Notes: generated from the sequence alone by a model not told the origin. 64,000 bases of DNA from CATQHS01 sp963422655 (GCA_963422655.1 OY730440.1:1-64000); one strand, 5' to 3'. Numbered from the stretch's first letter, positions 17,295 through 25,795 are shown. Program-made: numbers and translations.

Positions 17295-18329
17295 TCACGG
17301 CGTCACCATGACCTTGCACTGGTCGGTCGGGGTTCGCAGCGCTTCGAAGGCGGTGGGCAGTTCGTCGAGGGTCACTCGGTGGCTGATCAGCGGCGCCGGG
17401 TCGATCCGGCCGGCGTCGATCATCTCCAAGACGAAGGCATTCTCGGCTTTGGTGTAGAAGCGGGCCGGACGGATGACCGGTTCCTTGCCGTAGGCCAGCA
17501 GGTGGTCGAAGGAGTCCGGCTCCATGCAAACACCGGCGGTCACCACCCGGCCCCGAGGCCGGACCGCAGCCATGGCCGTGTCGAGCATCCCCGGTCTCCC
17601 GACCGCCTCGATGACGGCATCGGGCCGGCCTCCGGTGATCTCCAGGAACCGGCGGCCCAGGTCGGGGTACCGGCCGGCGTCGATGGTGTCGGTGGCACCC
17701 AACCGCTGCGCCAGCGCCCGGCGATGTTTCATCGTTTCGGACACGACCACCCGGCGAGCCCCGAAGAACCGGGCCCAGATCGTGCAAGTCAGCCCGATGG
17801 GGCCGGCACCCAGGATCAACACCCGGTCCCCGATGGCCAGTGCGGCCTGGCGTATGCACATGAGCCCGGTAGCCAGCGGTTCGCTCAGCGCCGCCACGTC
17901 GGTGGGCACGGTGTCGGGAACGGCCAGCAGATCGGTCAGCGATACCGTGAGCCGCTCGGCGTAGGCGCCGTTCGGTTCATTGGCCCCCAACGACCCGAAC
18001 GGGCGCTGGTGGGGACACTGTTCGGGCCGGTCGAGCTGGCACTGGGGGCAGTGCCCGCAGGAGCCGATGGGTATGACGTAGACCCGATCGCCCACCGACC
18101 AGTCACCGACCTGATCAGGGCCCATCTCGACGATCTCGCCGGTGACTTCATGGCCCAGCACTCCGCCCCTGCGAGCCAGATCTCCCTGGGGGGTGGTGGC
18201 GTGAAGGTCAGATCCGCATATTCCGCAGGCCTTCACACCGACAACAGCCTGACCGGGACCGGGCCGGGGGTCTGCGACCTCGGCGATGCGCAGGGGCTGG
18301 TCGGGGGCGTCGTAGACGGCGGCCTTCAC
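17295..18329 (-). CDS. Zinc-dependent alcohol/polyol dehydrogenase (MDR family)
   Basis: 344-aa medium-chain dehydrogenase. Seen: catalytic zinc residues in KACGICGSDLHA and LGHEVTGEIVE, a structural zinc loop with Cys pairs in GSCGHCPQCQLDRPEQC, and a Rossmann motif ILGAGPIGLTC. It resembles threonine/sorbitol-type dehydrogenases. NAD(P)-linked oxidation of a secondary alcohol is the family reaction. The gene overlaps the upstream Ldh-type gene by four bases (18326-18329), so the two are coupled and may act in one pathway. Confidence 0.9.
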   Translation of the reverse strand: MKAAVYDAPDQPLRIAEVADPRPGPGQAVVGVKACGICGSDLHATTPQGDLARRGGVLGHEVTGEIVEMGPDQVGDWSVGDRVYVIPIGSCGHCPQCQLDRPEQCPHQRPFGSLGANEPNGAYAERLTVSLTDLLAVPDTVPTDVAALSEPLATGLMCIRQAALAIGDRVLILGAGPIGLTCTIWARFFGARRVVVSETMKHRRALAQRLGATDTIDAGRYPDLGRRFLEITGGRPDAVIEAVGRPGMLDTAMAAVRPRGRVVTAGVCMEPDSFDHLLAYGKEPVIRPARFYTKAENAFVLEMIDAGRIDPAPLISHRVTLDELPTAFEALRTPTDQCKVMVTP

Positions 18330-19471
18330 GGATCACCCTGCATCTGATATTCGGCTCGAAGGCCGGAGACGGTCAGTCCCACGCTCTGCACTATCCGGAC
18401 GAACGAGTCCCAGTGGGCGGGAAGGATCTGAACCGGGCCGCCGGAGGCTATGGCTCGCCAGCCTCGTTCGCCGGGCAGCAAGATCTCGTCCACACCGGGG
18501 CGGCGTTCGGCGCCCTTCACTGCTTCGACCAGCACATCGGACTTGCGGCCCGCCTCGCCGGCCGCCATCCAGTGCGACGGGTCTATCACGATGACGCAGG
18601 CCCCGCCGGTGAGAGCCTCGTCGCGGCGTTCGAGCCAGTACGACGGCGGGCCCGGGATCTGCGGGCTGAGGCGAGCCCCGGGGTTGATGATCCCGGCCAG
18701 CATCTCAGTGAACAGGTTGAGGGCGTACAACCGGGCCGAACCGAACACGGAGGGGGCTTCGCAGTCCGATATCCGCCCGTAGTCGAGCATCGGCCGGAAG
18801 TAAGGCGCCGGGTCGTCGGTGAGTTCACCGGTGTCGGGATCGACCAGGAACTTCCCGGCCAGCTTGACGCCCTGGAAGTAGGCCTCGCTCAGATCACCGT
18901 CGTGGACTTCGATGGCCGAGATATCAGAGACGATGGGAGGGTGGCTGCCGCCGGGAGCGGCGGCCGCGAGCGGCGCCCCGGACAGGACGTTCTCCATACC
19001 GCCCCATGGGGAGACCAGCGGCAGACTGTTGTTGGTGGCCAGAGCGAACATTCCCTCCGAGGCTGCCATCCGCACGTAGGTGCCGAAGGCGCCAGCGTCG
19101 TTGAAGTCGCGCACGAAGCCCACGGCGATGGCGTGACGGCGGGCCTTGGCCATGGCCGCTTCGGTAGCCATGGTCACCGCCCACTGTCCCGACGAGCGGT
19201 GGGCGTCGATCACCAGCCAACTCGGCCCCTCGTCGACCACTTCGGGGGTGGCGGTCACATCCATGGTGCCGGTTCGGGCCAAAAGTACCGGGATCTCGAA
19301 GACGCCCAGCCCCTGGGTCAACTTGGCGTTGCGGTCCCCGTCGGAGACGCAGCCGGCCACCACCCGGGCGTGCTCTGCAGAGAAGCCCAGCTCACCGAGC
19401 ACCCGGCGATAGCAGTGCTCGAGGAAGTCGGGGTCTTCTTCGAGCAGGGCTGGATTGCTCGGATCGCTCAT
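18326..19471 (-). CDS. Malate/L-lactate/ureidoglycolate-type dehydrogenase (Ldh_2 family)
   Basis: 381 aa, close to the family length. The sequence follows the Ldh_2 fold: AHRSSGQWAVTMATEAAMAKA, GFVRDFNDAGAFGTYVRMAA and ATNNSLPLVSPWGG. This family reduces 2-oxo acids to 2-hydroxy acids with NAD(P)H. The start ATG 19471 has AAGGAAAC eight bases upstream, and that ribosome-binding site is part of a 17-bp tandem repeat. It is translationally coupled to the zinc dehydrogenase downstream. The exact substrate is not predictable. Confidence 0.85.
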   Translation of the reverse strand: MSDPSNPALLEEDPDFLEHCYRRVLGELGFSAEHARVVAGCVSDGDRNAKLTQGLGVFEIPVLLARTGTMDVTATPEVVDEGPSWLVIDAHRSSGQWAVTMATEAAMAKARRHAIAVGFVRDFNDAGAFGTYVRMAASEGMFALATNNSLPLVSPWGGMENVLSGAPLAAAAPGGSHPPIVSDISAIEVHDGDLSEAYFQGVKLAGKFLVDPDTGELTDDPAPYFRPMLDYGRISDCEAPSVFGSARLYALNLFTEMLAGIINPGARLSPQIPGPPSYWLERRDEALTGGACVIVIDPSHWMAAGEAGRKSDVLVEAVKGAERRPGVDEILLPGERGWRAIASGGPVQILPAHWDSFVRIVQSVGLTVSGLRAEYQMQGDP

Positions 19472-19472
19472 A

Positions 19473-19539
19473 GGTTGTTTCCTTGGCGAGGTTGTTTCCT
19501 TGGCGAGGTTGTTTCCTTGGCGAGGTTGTTTCCTTGGCC
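19473..19539. repeat. 17-bp tandem repeat, about four copies, in a divergent promoter region
   Basis: GGTTGTTTCCTTGGCGA is repeated at 19473, 19490, 19507 and 19524 (last copy diverging at its end). On the minus strand each copy carries AAGGAAAC, a Shine-Dalgarno-like sequence, and the copy next to the Ldh-type start is correctly placed to serve it. The repeat lies between divergent genes, so it may also influence promoter spacing for the PhyH gene. Confidence 0.85.
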
Positions 19540-19584
19540 GGCTTTCCCGTGACTACTGTAGGAAACTTCGGTGAGGGATCTCTC

Positions 19585-20418
19585 ATGGCTGAGTTACTAC
19601 AGTTGCCCGATACCTGCACTGTTGCCGACATAGTCGAGGCCAGTGAACGAGACGGGGGAGTGATCGTCGACGGCTGGCTCGCCCCCGGCCTGCTGGCCCG
19701 GTTCAACGCCGAGATCGAGCCCTGGCTCGACGCCCACACCGGAGTCGATTCGGGTTCGGATGCCTCCGACGAGTTCTTGGGTCGGCGGACCCGGCGGCTC
19801 CAAGGGCTGTGCGCCAAGGCCGGAAGCTTCACCGAGATCATGCTGGACGAGCGACTTCTGGGTTTTGCCGAAGCGGTAGTGGGGCCCATCAGCCCCACTG
19901 TCATCCTCAACGACGGCGAGGTCATCGACATCGGCCCGGGCGAATCGGCCCAACCCTTCCATCGTGATGACGACGCCTGGAACTTCGCCCGGCCGGCAGC
20001 CCCGATGATCGTCAACACCATCGCTGCTCTGGTGGACATCACCCCGGAGATGGGCGGAACGCTGGTGGCGCCGGGCAGCCACCGCTGGGACCCGGATCGC
20101 CGACCGAGCCCCGGTGACGTGGTGGCCTGCTCGCTGTCGGCGGGCTCGGCTCTGTTCTTCCGGGGCGACACGCTGCATGCCGGTGGGGCCAACCGCACTG
20201 CGGACCGGTGGCGGAGGGCCCTGTCGACGGGCTACTGCTGCGGTTGGCTGCGCCCAGTCGAGAACAGCTACACCAACATTCCCCCCGAAGTGGTTAGGAC
20301 CCTGCCCCGGCGAGCCCGGGAGCTGCTGGGCTACGCCCTCTACGACGCGTCGGCGGTGGGAGGCGGGTATCTCGGCTACCACGACATGGGTGACCCCATG
20401 GGTCTGGTGTCGGACTGA
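19585..20418 (+). CDS. Phytanoyl-CoA dioxygenase (PhyH) family protein
   Basis: Fe(II)/2-oxoglutarate-dependent oxygenase, 277 aa. The iron-binding HxD appears in PFHRDDDAW and the distal histidine plus 2-oxoglutarate-binding arginine in TLHAGGANRT. Bacterial members hydroxylate varied small molecules, so the name does not imply phytanate. ATG 19585 has GTGAGGGA six bases upstream; the longer frame beginning inside the tandem repeat is rejected. It diverges from the Ldh-type gene and is followed by a poly-G tract and convergent VOC genes. Confidence 0.87.
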   Translation: MAELLQLPDTCTVADIVEASERDGGVIVDGWLAPGLLARFNAEIEPWLDAHTGVDSGSDASDEFLGRRTRRLQGLCAKAGSFTEIMLDERLLGFAEAVVGPISPTVILNDGEVIDIGPGESAQPFHRDDDAWNFARPAAPMIVNTIAALVDITPEMGGTLVAPGSHRWDPDRRPSPGDVVACSLSAGSALFFRGDTLHAGGANRTADRWRRALSTGYCCGWLRPVENSYTNIPPEVVRTLPRRARELLGYALYDASAVGGGYLGYHDMGDPMGLVSD

Positions 20419-20446
20419 TCGCTTACGATCCGCAACCCCAGCAGCC

Positions 20447-20457
20447 GGGGGGGGGGG
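20447..20457 (+). repeat. Poly-G tract (11 nt)
   Basis: Eleven consecutive G in the short gap between the PhyH stop and the convergent VOC stop. It is the shortest of seven similar tracts in the window. Confidence 0.95.
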
Positions 20458-20482
20458 CGGCCCGCTGCGCTTGGGGGTGGTC

Positions 20483-20959
20483 TCAAAGATCATCCAGCGA
20501 GGCCAGATCCACCCCGGTGGCCATGAGCTCGATGATCGTGCCGAAAGGGTCGCGGCAATACACGACGGCTGCTCCACCCTCGGCCCGGATCGGGTCGCCC
20601 ATCCTCGAACCGCCCAGTTCGACCAAGCGGGCCAGGGCCTCGTCCACGTCGTCCACGTCGGCGACCTCGATGGCGAGGTGCCGCAGGCCCAACTCGTGGG
20701 CGCCCTGCTCGGCCGGATCGTCACCGACTTGGCTGGGCTCGTAGTACCGCCACAGCTCCAGGAAGCTGCCGGACCCTCGCATCATCACCCCGTCAGCCGA
20801 TGAGCCGGTGAGACCTACGGCTTGATCGACGGCGAGATCCGGGGCCCGCCACCTGTCCCGCTCGATCACTTCCATGCCCAGCAGCGCACCGTAGAAGGTA
20901 ATGGCAGCATCGAGGTCGGGCACCACCAGCCCGACATGATGGATTCCCCGGATGGTCAC
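20483..20959 (-). CDS. VOC family protein (glyoxalase/bleomycin-resistance fold)
   Basis: 158 aa, one VOC module made of two beta-alpha-beta units. It opens IRGIHHVGLVVPDLDAAITF and contains GLRHLAIEVADVDDV and CRDPFGTIIELM. The His and Glu ends of these strands are the usual metal ligands (HHVGL, RHLAI, IIELM). The family includes glyoxalases, epimerases and extradiol dioxygenases. GTG 20959 follows the stop of the next VOC gene directly (TGAGTG), so it is translated from the same message. Confidence 0.87.
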   Translation of the reverse strand: MTIRGIHHVGLVVPDLDAAITFYGALLGMEVIERDRWRAPDLAVDQAVGLTGSSADGVMMRGSGSFLELWRYYEPSQVGDDPAEQGAHELGLRHLAIEVADVDDVDEALARLVELGGSRMGDPIRAEGGAAVVYCRDPFGTIIELMATGVDLASLDDL

Positions 20960-21838
20960 TCAGGCCGCCAGCCGTTCGCGCACTTGCACGATGTTGCCGC
21001 TCGGCTCCCGCAGGTATCCGGTGCGTACGCCGATGCGATCATCCGGAGCCGGGGCGGAAATCCCGGCGAACCCGGCCGCTACCGCGTCGGCCCAGGCCGC
21101 GTCCACGTCGCCGGCTTGGTACAGGACCGAGGAGATGACCGGCCCGTGCTGGTCCATGAGCGACTGCTCGAAATCGTTGCCGGGGGTGGCCAGCACGTTG
21201 ACGCACTGGCGGCCGTCGTAGGTGTGATCGGCGAGATAGACCAGACCGTCGTTGCCGCTGCGGGCGTCGAGGATGACACGCAGCCCGAGCACGTCTCGAT
21301 ACCACTGCACCTGGCTGTGGAGATCCCGGCAGAGCTGAACCGGGCCCAGGGTCGCCAGCCCGACGTGACCGACCGGCCGGAACTCGACATCGGGTGTCTT
21401 GAAGTGGTTGACGTACTCCATGATCTCCACCCACCGGCCTTCGGGGTCGATAGCTACGAAGCCGTTGTAGGTACCGCCGAACTCCTCGTATCCCATGGCC
21501 ACCGTGGCGCCGTTGGACTGAAGATGATCCACCGTGTCGAAGGCGTTGGGGACGATCCAGCAGACGTGGTTGATGCCCGAGCCGTGTTGGGCGTACCAGT
21601 TGCGTTCGTACTCGAACTGGTACGGCGGGGCCTCGAGCTGCATCTGGAAGGGGGCGCCGCAGGCCAGGAAGGTGTAGTCGACGCCACCCTCACCGGTGTG
21701 GTGAAGATCGGCCACTCCTTCCCAGTAGTAGGCCGGGATGGCGTGGTACCAGCGGAGCCAGTTCCACATCGCAGCCCGGGGGCGCTTCTCGAAGATGCAC
21801 AGATGATGAAGCTGGTAGGTCGGTGCCGGTGAGGCCAT
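20960..21838 (-). CDS. Two-module VOC protein (extradiol-dioxygenase-like)
   Basis: 292 aa with two VOC modules: an N-terminal one (LHHLCIFEKRP, INHVCWIVPN, RWVEIMEY) and a C-terminal one starting RPVGHVGLATLGPVQLC and ending in REPSGNIVQV. Length and two-module layout match type I extradiol dioxygenases, but the metal ligands in the second module (HVGLAT, then SVLYQA where His is expected, and NIVQV instead of a Glu-ending strand) are not all conventional. A non-dioxygenase role is possible. It is directly upstream of the single-module VOC gene with no gap. Confidence 0.8.
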   Translation of the reverse strand: MASPAPTYQLHHLCIFEKRPRAAMWNWLRWYHAIPAYYWEGVADLHHTGEGGVDYTFLACGAPFQMQLEAPPYQFEYERNWYAQHGSGINHVCWIVPNAFDTVDHLQSNGATVAMGYEEFGGTYNGFVAIDPEGRWVEIMEYVNHFKTPDVEFRPVGHVGLATLGPVQLCRDLHSQVQWYRDVLGLRVILDARSGNDGLVYLADHTYDGRQCVNVLATPGNDFEQSLMDQHGPVISSVLYQAGDVDAAWADAVAAGFAGISAPAPDDRIGVRTGYLREPSGNIVQVRERLAA

Positions 21839-21960
21839 GGCTTCCTCTAGGCGTTCGTTGCCGGTGGACGATGACGGAATGCGTTTGCTGAGATCACCGA
21901 CCGTACCCGTCCATCGGCCTCGGACGGCCTCGGACGACCCGGTGTGTTACAAACAGGGCC

Positions 21961-22722
21961 GTGCCCGAGCCTTTCGTCACCACCGTTACCGACGGGATCG
22001 CCGAGCTGGTGTTCGACAACCCTCCGGTCAACGCTTTCGACACTCAGGCCCAGTTCGCCATTTCGGCCGAGATCGAGGCCCTGGGCCGGCGGGCCGATGT
22101 GCGGGTGATCATCATCGCGGCCGAAGGTCGGGGATTCTGTGCCGGCATCGACATCAAGGAGGTGGCGGCTGACGGCAGCAAGATCGTCGACGCCAACCGC
22201 GGGAACTACGACACGTTCGCGGCTATCCACCTCAACCCCAGGCCGGTGATCGTGGCCGTTCACGGCTACGTGCTCGGAGGCGGCGTCGGCATCGCCGGAT
22301 CGGCCGACATCTTGGTGGCGGCCGACGACGCCTACTTCGGTGTACCCGAGATCGACCGGGGCGGGATGGGCATGGGCGCTCATCTTCAGCGGATGTTCCC
22401 GGTGCACAAGGTGCGCCACATGTACTTCACCGGTCAACCGGTGGACGCAGCCGAGGCCTACCGGCTGGGGGCGGTGGAGCGGGTGGTGAGCCGTGACCGG
22501 TTGCGGGAGACGGCCCGTGAGATGGCCCGGACCATCGCGGCCAAGTCGCCAGCCATGATCGACATCGCCAAGCGCTCGCTGACCGGTGTGGAGGACGGCA
22601 GCCTCGAGGACAAGTACCGCTGGGAACAGGGCTTCACCTTCGAGGCCTACCTGCTCGGCGACTCGCTGGAGGCCCGTACCGCGTTCGTGGAGAAACGTGC
22701 CCCGAGCTTCGACGACGACTGA
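21961..22722 (+). CDS. Enoyl-CoA hydratase/isomerase (crotonase) family protein
   Basis: 253 aa. Seen: FDNPPVNAF near the N-terminus, the CoA-binding and oxyanion segments GFCAGIDIKE and GYVLGGGVGIAGSADILVA, then AYFGVPEIDRGGMG. In the second oxyanion region the usual Glu of hydratases is replaced by context around VGIAGS, so isomerase, hydrolase or lyase activity is as likely as hydration. The start is GTG 21961. It diverges from the VOC pair by 122 bases and is convergent with the HNH gene. Confidence 0.87.
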   Translation: MPEPFVTTVTDGIAELVFDNPPVNAFDTQAQFAISAEIEALGRRADVRVIIIAAEGRGFCAGIDIKEVAADGSKIVDANRGNYDTFAAIHLNPRPVIVAVHGYVLGGGVGIAGSADILVAADDAYFGVPEIDRGGMGMGAHLQRMFPVHKVRHMYFTGQPVDAAEAYRLGAVERVVSRDRLRETAREMARTIAAKSPAMIDIAKRSLTGVEDGSLEDKYRWEQGFTFEAYLLGDSLEARTAFVEKRAPSFDDD

Positions 22723-22747
22723 CGATCCGAGACGGCGCCGCTGCCGC

Positions 22748-24061
22748 TCAGCCGGGGCCGGCTCGAGCGTAGTGTCGCGGCCCGGCTCGGTCGTGGTGTC
22801 GGCGGTGGTGGGTGTGGCACAGGGCAACCAGGTTGGTGACGTCGGTGGTACCGCCATCATGCCAGGCTCGGACGTGGTGGATCTCGCAGCGGTGCATGGG
22901 CGCGTCGCAGATGACGCATCCCCGGTCTCGTACGGCTACGGCAAGCTGTTGGGGGGCATTCGCCAGCCTCCGGCTGCGGCCCAGCCACAACGGTTGGCCG
23001 TCACCGGCGAAGATCATTCCGGCCAGGCTGGTGTCGGGTGACAGCCGGGCGAGGACGCTGGCCGGTACCGGGCCGACCCCGAGGATCTCGCAGCGCCCCC
23101 CGGGATCGGTGCCGTCTACCACGCCCAGCTCGGCTACCACCACCAAATGGTTGGGAGAACCGACCCGGACGCTCCCTCGGGCGGGGCCGTTTGCCGGAAC
23201 TGCTTCGGGATGGCCGTTTGCTCTGCTCGAACCGGCAGCCAGGGGTTGGTGGGTCGAGGCGTCCCGGTTGGTGACGAGCTCGAACAAGGAGTCGGCCCGG
23301 CGCTGCTGGTAGGTGCGCACCGACTCGGCCCGGCCGTCACGACCGCTGTCGTCCCGGTACAAGGCATCGGCACGACTGTCGATGGCCTGCTCGACGAGGC
23401 TGTGGCTGATGGGGTCGAGTTCGGCGATCAGCTTGCCCATGCCGGTGTCACGGTCCTCGAACAGTGCAAGCGTCCGGGCTCGGCGCTGACGTTGGAGTAG
23501 GGCTTCCCCTTGGTCCGGCGAGTGACGGGCCGTGAATTGCCGGGCCTGGATGGCGAACAGGTCGCAAGGAGCCGACCCGGCCCGCTCCAGCAGACCGGCG
23601 TCACTGTCGACGAGACGGGTGCCGCATCGTTCGGCCGCAGAGGCCAGTGAGGCAGCGTGGTCAAGGGTTATGTCACCGGTGGACAGCCGCTCGGCGGTGT
23701 TGGGCATGGCGGTCAAGTGCTTGGCCACTCGGGCCATCTGGCGGGCGTCGCGCCCCGACATGCGGGCGTCGTCTTGCAGTACCGACGCCGGGGTGGCACA
23801 GGTTCCCGACCGGGTGATAGCAGCCGCGATTTCGCACAGCTTCGCCTCGGCCTTGGACTTGATCCGACCCACGGTGGTGGCCAGGTCCCGCAATTCGGGG
23901 ACGGACAAACCGGTGACCGGCACCGTGTCGAGCCATTCCAAGCTCCGATGGGCTCCTTGCGGATAGGGCTGGCCCGAACCGCAGCCGTTGGTGACGCAGC
24001 CCTGCACCTCTGCCCCCATTCCTCTGGTCACTCCTCGGGTGGAGAACACCTGTTCGCTCAT
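22748..24061 (-). CDS. DUF222 and HNH endonuclease domain protein
   Basis: About 437 aa. The N-terminal two thirds is the actinobacterial DUF222 region (ELRDLATTVGRIKSKAEAKL, SGRDARQMARVAKHL, GDITLDHAASLA). The C-terminus is an HNH nuclease with Cys ligands, CVICDAPMHRCEIHHVRAW then TNLVALCHTHHRRHH. These genes are frequent and multi-copy in Actinobacteria and are often linked with mobile DNA, but their role is not settled. I prefer ATG 24061 (MSEQVF) to an upstream start at 24091. It marks the boundary between the catabolic island and the decay zone. Confidence 0.88.
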   Translation of the reverse strand: MSEQVFSTRGVTRGMGAEVQGCVTNGCGSGQPYPQGAHRSLEWLDTVPVTGLSVPELRDLATTVGRIKSKAEAKLCEIAAAITRSGTCATPASVLQDDARMSGRDARQMARVAKHLTAMPNTAERLSTGDITLDHAASLASAAERCGTRLVDSDAGLLERAGSAPCDLFAIQARQFTARHSPDQGEALLQRQRRARTLALFEDRDTGMGKLIAELDPISHSLVEQAIDSRADALYRDDSGRDGRAESVRTYQQRRADSLFELVTNRDASTHQPLAAGSSRANGHPEAVPANGPARGSVRVGSPNHLVVVAELGVVDGTDPGGRCEILGVGPVPASVLARLSPDTSLAGMIFAGDGQPLWLGRSRRLANAPQQLAVAVRDRGCVICDAPMHRCEIHHVRAWHDGGTTDVTNLVALCHTHHRRHHDRAGPRHYARAGPG

Positions 24062-24114
24062 GGTGGCAACTATAGAGAGGGGGTGTGACACTCAGCGTGG
24101 GGCGGGGCTACTCA

Positions 24115-24290
24115 GCAGTGCCGGGAGGTGACTTGGTCCAGTAGCTCATCCACTAGCGGGTTACCCCAGTGCAACAGGGACAGGCGGGGTGGTCCTGGTA
24201 GGTGACGGGGTCGAAGGTCACACCCCGGCCAGCACCGGACGGGTCGGCGACGAACCGGCTGGTCTTGGCCGTGCCAACGGCAACCGGGTA
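24115..24290 (-). pseudogene. Remnant of a helicase C-terminus, duplicated from the 29.9-kb locus
   Basis: On the minus strand this reads VGTAKTSRFVADPSGAGRG then VTFDPVTYQDHP. The second part is identical to the C-terminal region of the SNF2 helicase at 29881-33120. At DNA level 24115-24238 aligns with 29888-30014, mostly identical with small indels, including the tail and stop. No upstream helicase sequence is present, so only the last 50-60 codons remain. The bases between it and 24303 show no other gene. Confidence 0.75.
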
Positions 24291-24302
24291 GGGCGGCTTT
24301 AC

Positions 24303-24480
24303 TCGCTGATCTGGCCCGGCCGGATCTTGTCGTCGGGCTCTGCGCCCCGGAGGTGCCCTGTGGGGTCTCGCGGCCGCGGAACTATCCGAGGCCGGTGTCA
24401 TCGCTGCACCCTACACCGAAGAGTCCAGTGTCCGTAGCCTCACCTCCAAGCTCCGGGTTGGCGAGGTCGACGTCGGTCTC
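24303..24480 (+). pseudogene. modA remnant (molybdate-binding protein, C-terminal part)
   Basis: The frame LADLARPDLVVGLCAPEVPCG, then after a one-base shift near 24365 LAAAELSEAGVIAAPYTEES and KLRVGEVDVGLVF, matches the region of ModA before its last strands. The N-terminal part is absent and the C-terminus fuses into modB sequence, showing a deletion. It is non-functional as it stands. Confidence 0.65.
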
Positions 24481-24523
24481 GTGTTCTGCTTGCCTGGTTC
24501 CTTGCCCGAGTCGAGGCCAAGCG

Positions 24524-25060
24524 ATGGTGGTCGTGAGGGCGGTTGTGATGCTGCCGATGGTGCTTCCCCCAGTGGTTGGAGGCACTGCGCTGCTGTTTGC
24601 GATGGGTCGGCGGGGCTTCGTCGGTCAGCTGCTCGACAACTGGTTCGGCATCACCTTGCCGTTCACCACGGCCGGGGCCGTCGTGGCCGCAACGTTCGTA
24701 GCGCTGCCATTCTTTGTCATCACCGTGGAGTCCGCCATCCGGGCGGCGGGACCCGATCTTGACGAGGCCGCAGCTACCTGTGGGGCGGGCCCTGCACGTA
24801 CCTTTTGGCATATCACACTGCCCGCTAATCGGGGAGCGATCGCGGCTGGGGTCACACTGGCTTGGGCCCGGGCGCTGGGCGAGTTCGGGGCAACTGTGAC
24901 GTTCGCGGGCAGTCTCGCGAGGCGAACCCGTACGCTGCCCTTGGAGATATTCCTCACCCTGGAGTCGGACCCTGAGACTGCAGTCGCCATAAGCGTGCTG
25001 CTGCTAGCGGTCAGCCTCGTCGTGCTTGTCACGCTGCGCGGCCGGTGGCTAACCAGATGA
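24524..25060 (+). pseudogene. modB: modB, truncated molybdate ABC permease
   Basis: 178 residues are open from ATG 24524. They contain MLPMVLPPVVGGTALLF, the ModB hallmark, and the EAA-type loop ALGEFGATVTFAGSLARRTR near the end. About the first 60-70 residues, with the first membrane helices, are missing; immediately upstream a few codons of the true N-terminal region (LARVEAKRW) remain in another frame, joined to the modA fragment. The stop overlaps the modC start as ATGA, the ancestral coupled arrangement. It is unlikely to make a working permease. Confidence 0.8.
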
Positions 25061-25753
25061 GCCTTTCGGTGCATGGAAGCATACGACGAGGCGACGTTGA
25101 CCTCCGCCTTAACTTGGACCTAGAGGCGGGTATTTGCGCGATCGTAGGCCCGAATGGCAGTGGCAAGACGACCTTCTTGAGACTGCTCGCCGGGCTAGAG
25201 GCACTCGACCACGGCAAGTTGCACCTCAACGACCAGCTGCTTGACTCGGCTCCCGCGTCCGGCGCGGAGTCCGAGGCCCTGGGCCGGTTCGGGCGACTTG
25301 CGCGCCGCATGCAACGCAAGGTGTTCGTGGGTGCCGACCGGCGCCCGATGGCGATGGTGTTCCAAGACCATCGCCTGTTTGGCCATCTGAGCGCGGTGCA
25401 CAATGTCGCTTTCGCTCTGCGAAACCGACAGACCCGCAACGGCGCCGAGGCTGCTGCCTGGTCCGCTCTCGACCGAGTGAACGCCGCCGGGTACGGCTCC
25501 GAACGGCCCGAGTCACTATCGGGGCGGTCAGCGACAGCGGGTGGCCATCGCCCGCGCCCTAGTGGGCAAACCTCAGGTGTTGCTACTTGACGAGCCGCTG
25601 GCCTCAATCGATGAGGCTGGCCGCCCAGCTGTGCGCCAGGCGATGCGGGAATCCGGCACACAGATGACAATCTGGGTGAGCCACGATCCCGACGGCACCC
25701 TCGGAGCGGGATCGGTGATCTCATTCATGGCTAGTGGTGTACGCCAAACCTGA
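25057..25753 (+). pseudogene. modC-like molybdate ABC ATPase, frameshifted in the signature motif
   Basis: The first frame gives Walker A GPNGSGKTT and Q-loop segment MAMVFQDHRLFGHL and runs to 25590. Near 25519 the sequence TCGGGGCGGTCAG has one base too many; removing it gives ESLSGGQRQRVAIARALVG and continues into the frame with Walker B VLLLDEPLASID and switch WVSHDP, ending at 25753. The C-terminal molybdate-sensing domain of longer ModC proteins is absent. All three mod genes here are damaged, so a single sequencing error cannot explain the locus. Confidence 0.8.
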
Positions 25754-25757
25754 ACGC

Positions 25758-25789
25758 AATCAGCGCTTAATCAGCGCTTTAATCAGCGC
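25758..25789 (+). repeat. Three direct AATCAGCGC repeats
   Basis: AATCAGCGC occurs at 25758, 25769 and 25781, about 11-12 bases (roughly one helical turn) apart, followed by a fourth partial AATCA before the poly-C tract. The spacing resembles iterated protein-binding sites upstream of the collagen-like gene. That function is speculative. Confidence 0.6.
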
Positions 25790-25795
25790 CAATCA

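Noticed and set aside
19473..19539. CRISPR or integration repeat
   Set aside because: Perfect head-to-tail copies without spacers; no integrase nearby.
22748..24061. Group I/II intron or intein homing nuclease
   Set aside because: DUF222-HNH proteins are free-standing actinobacterial genes; no intron or intein boundaries seen.
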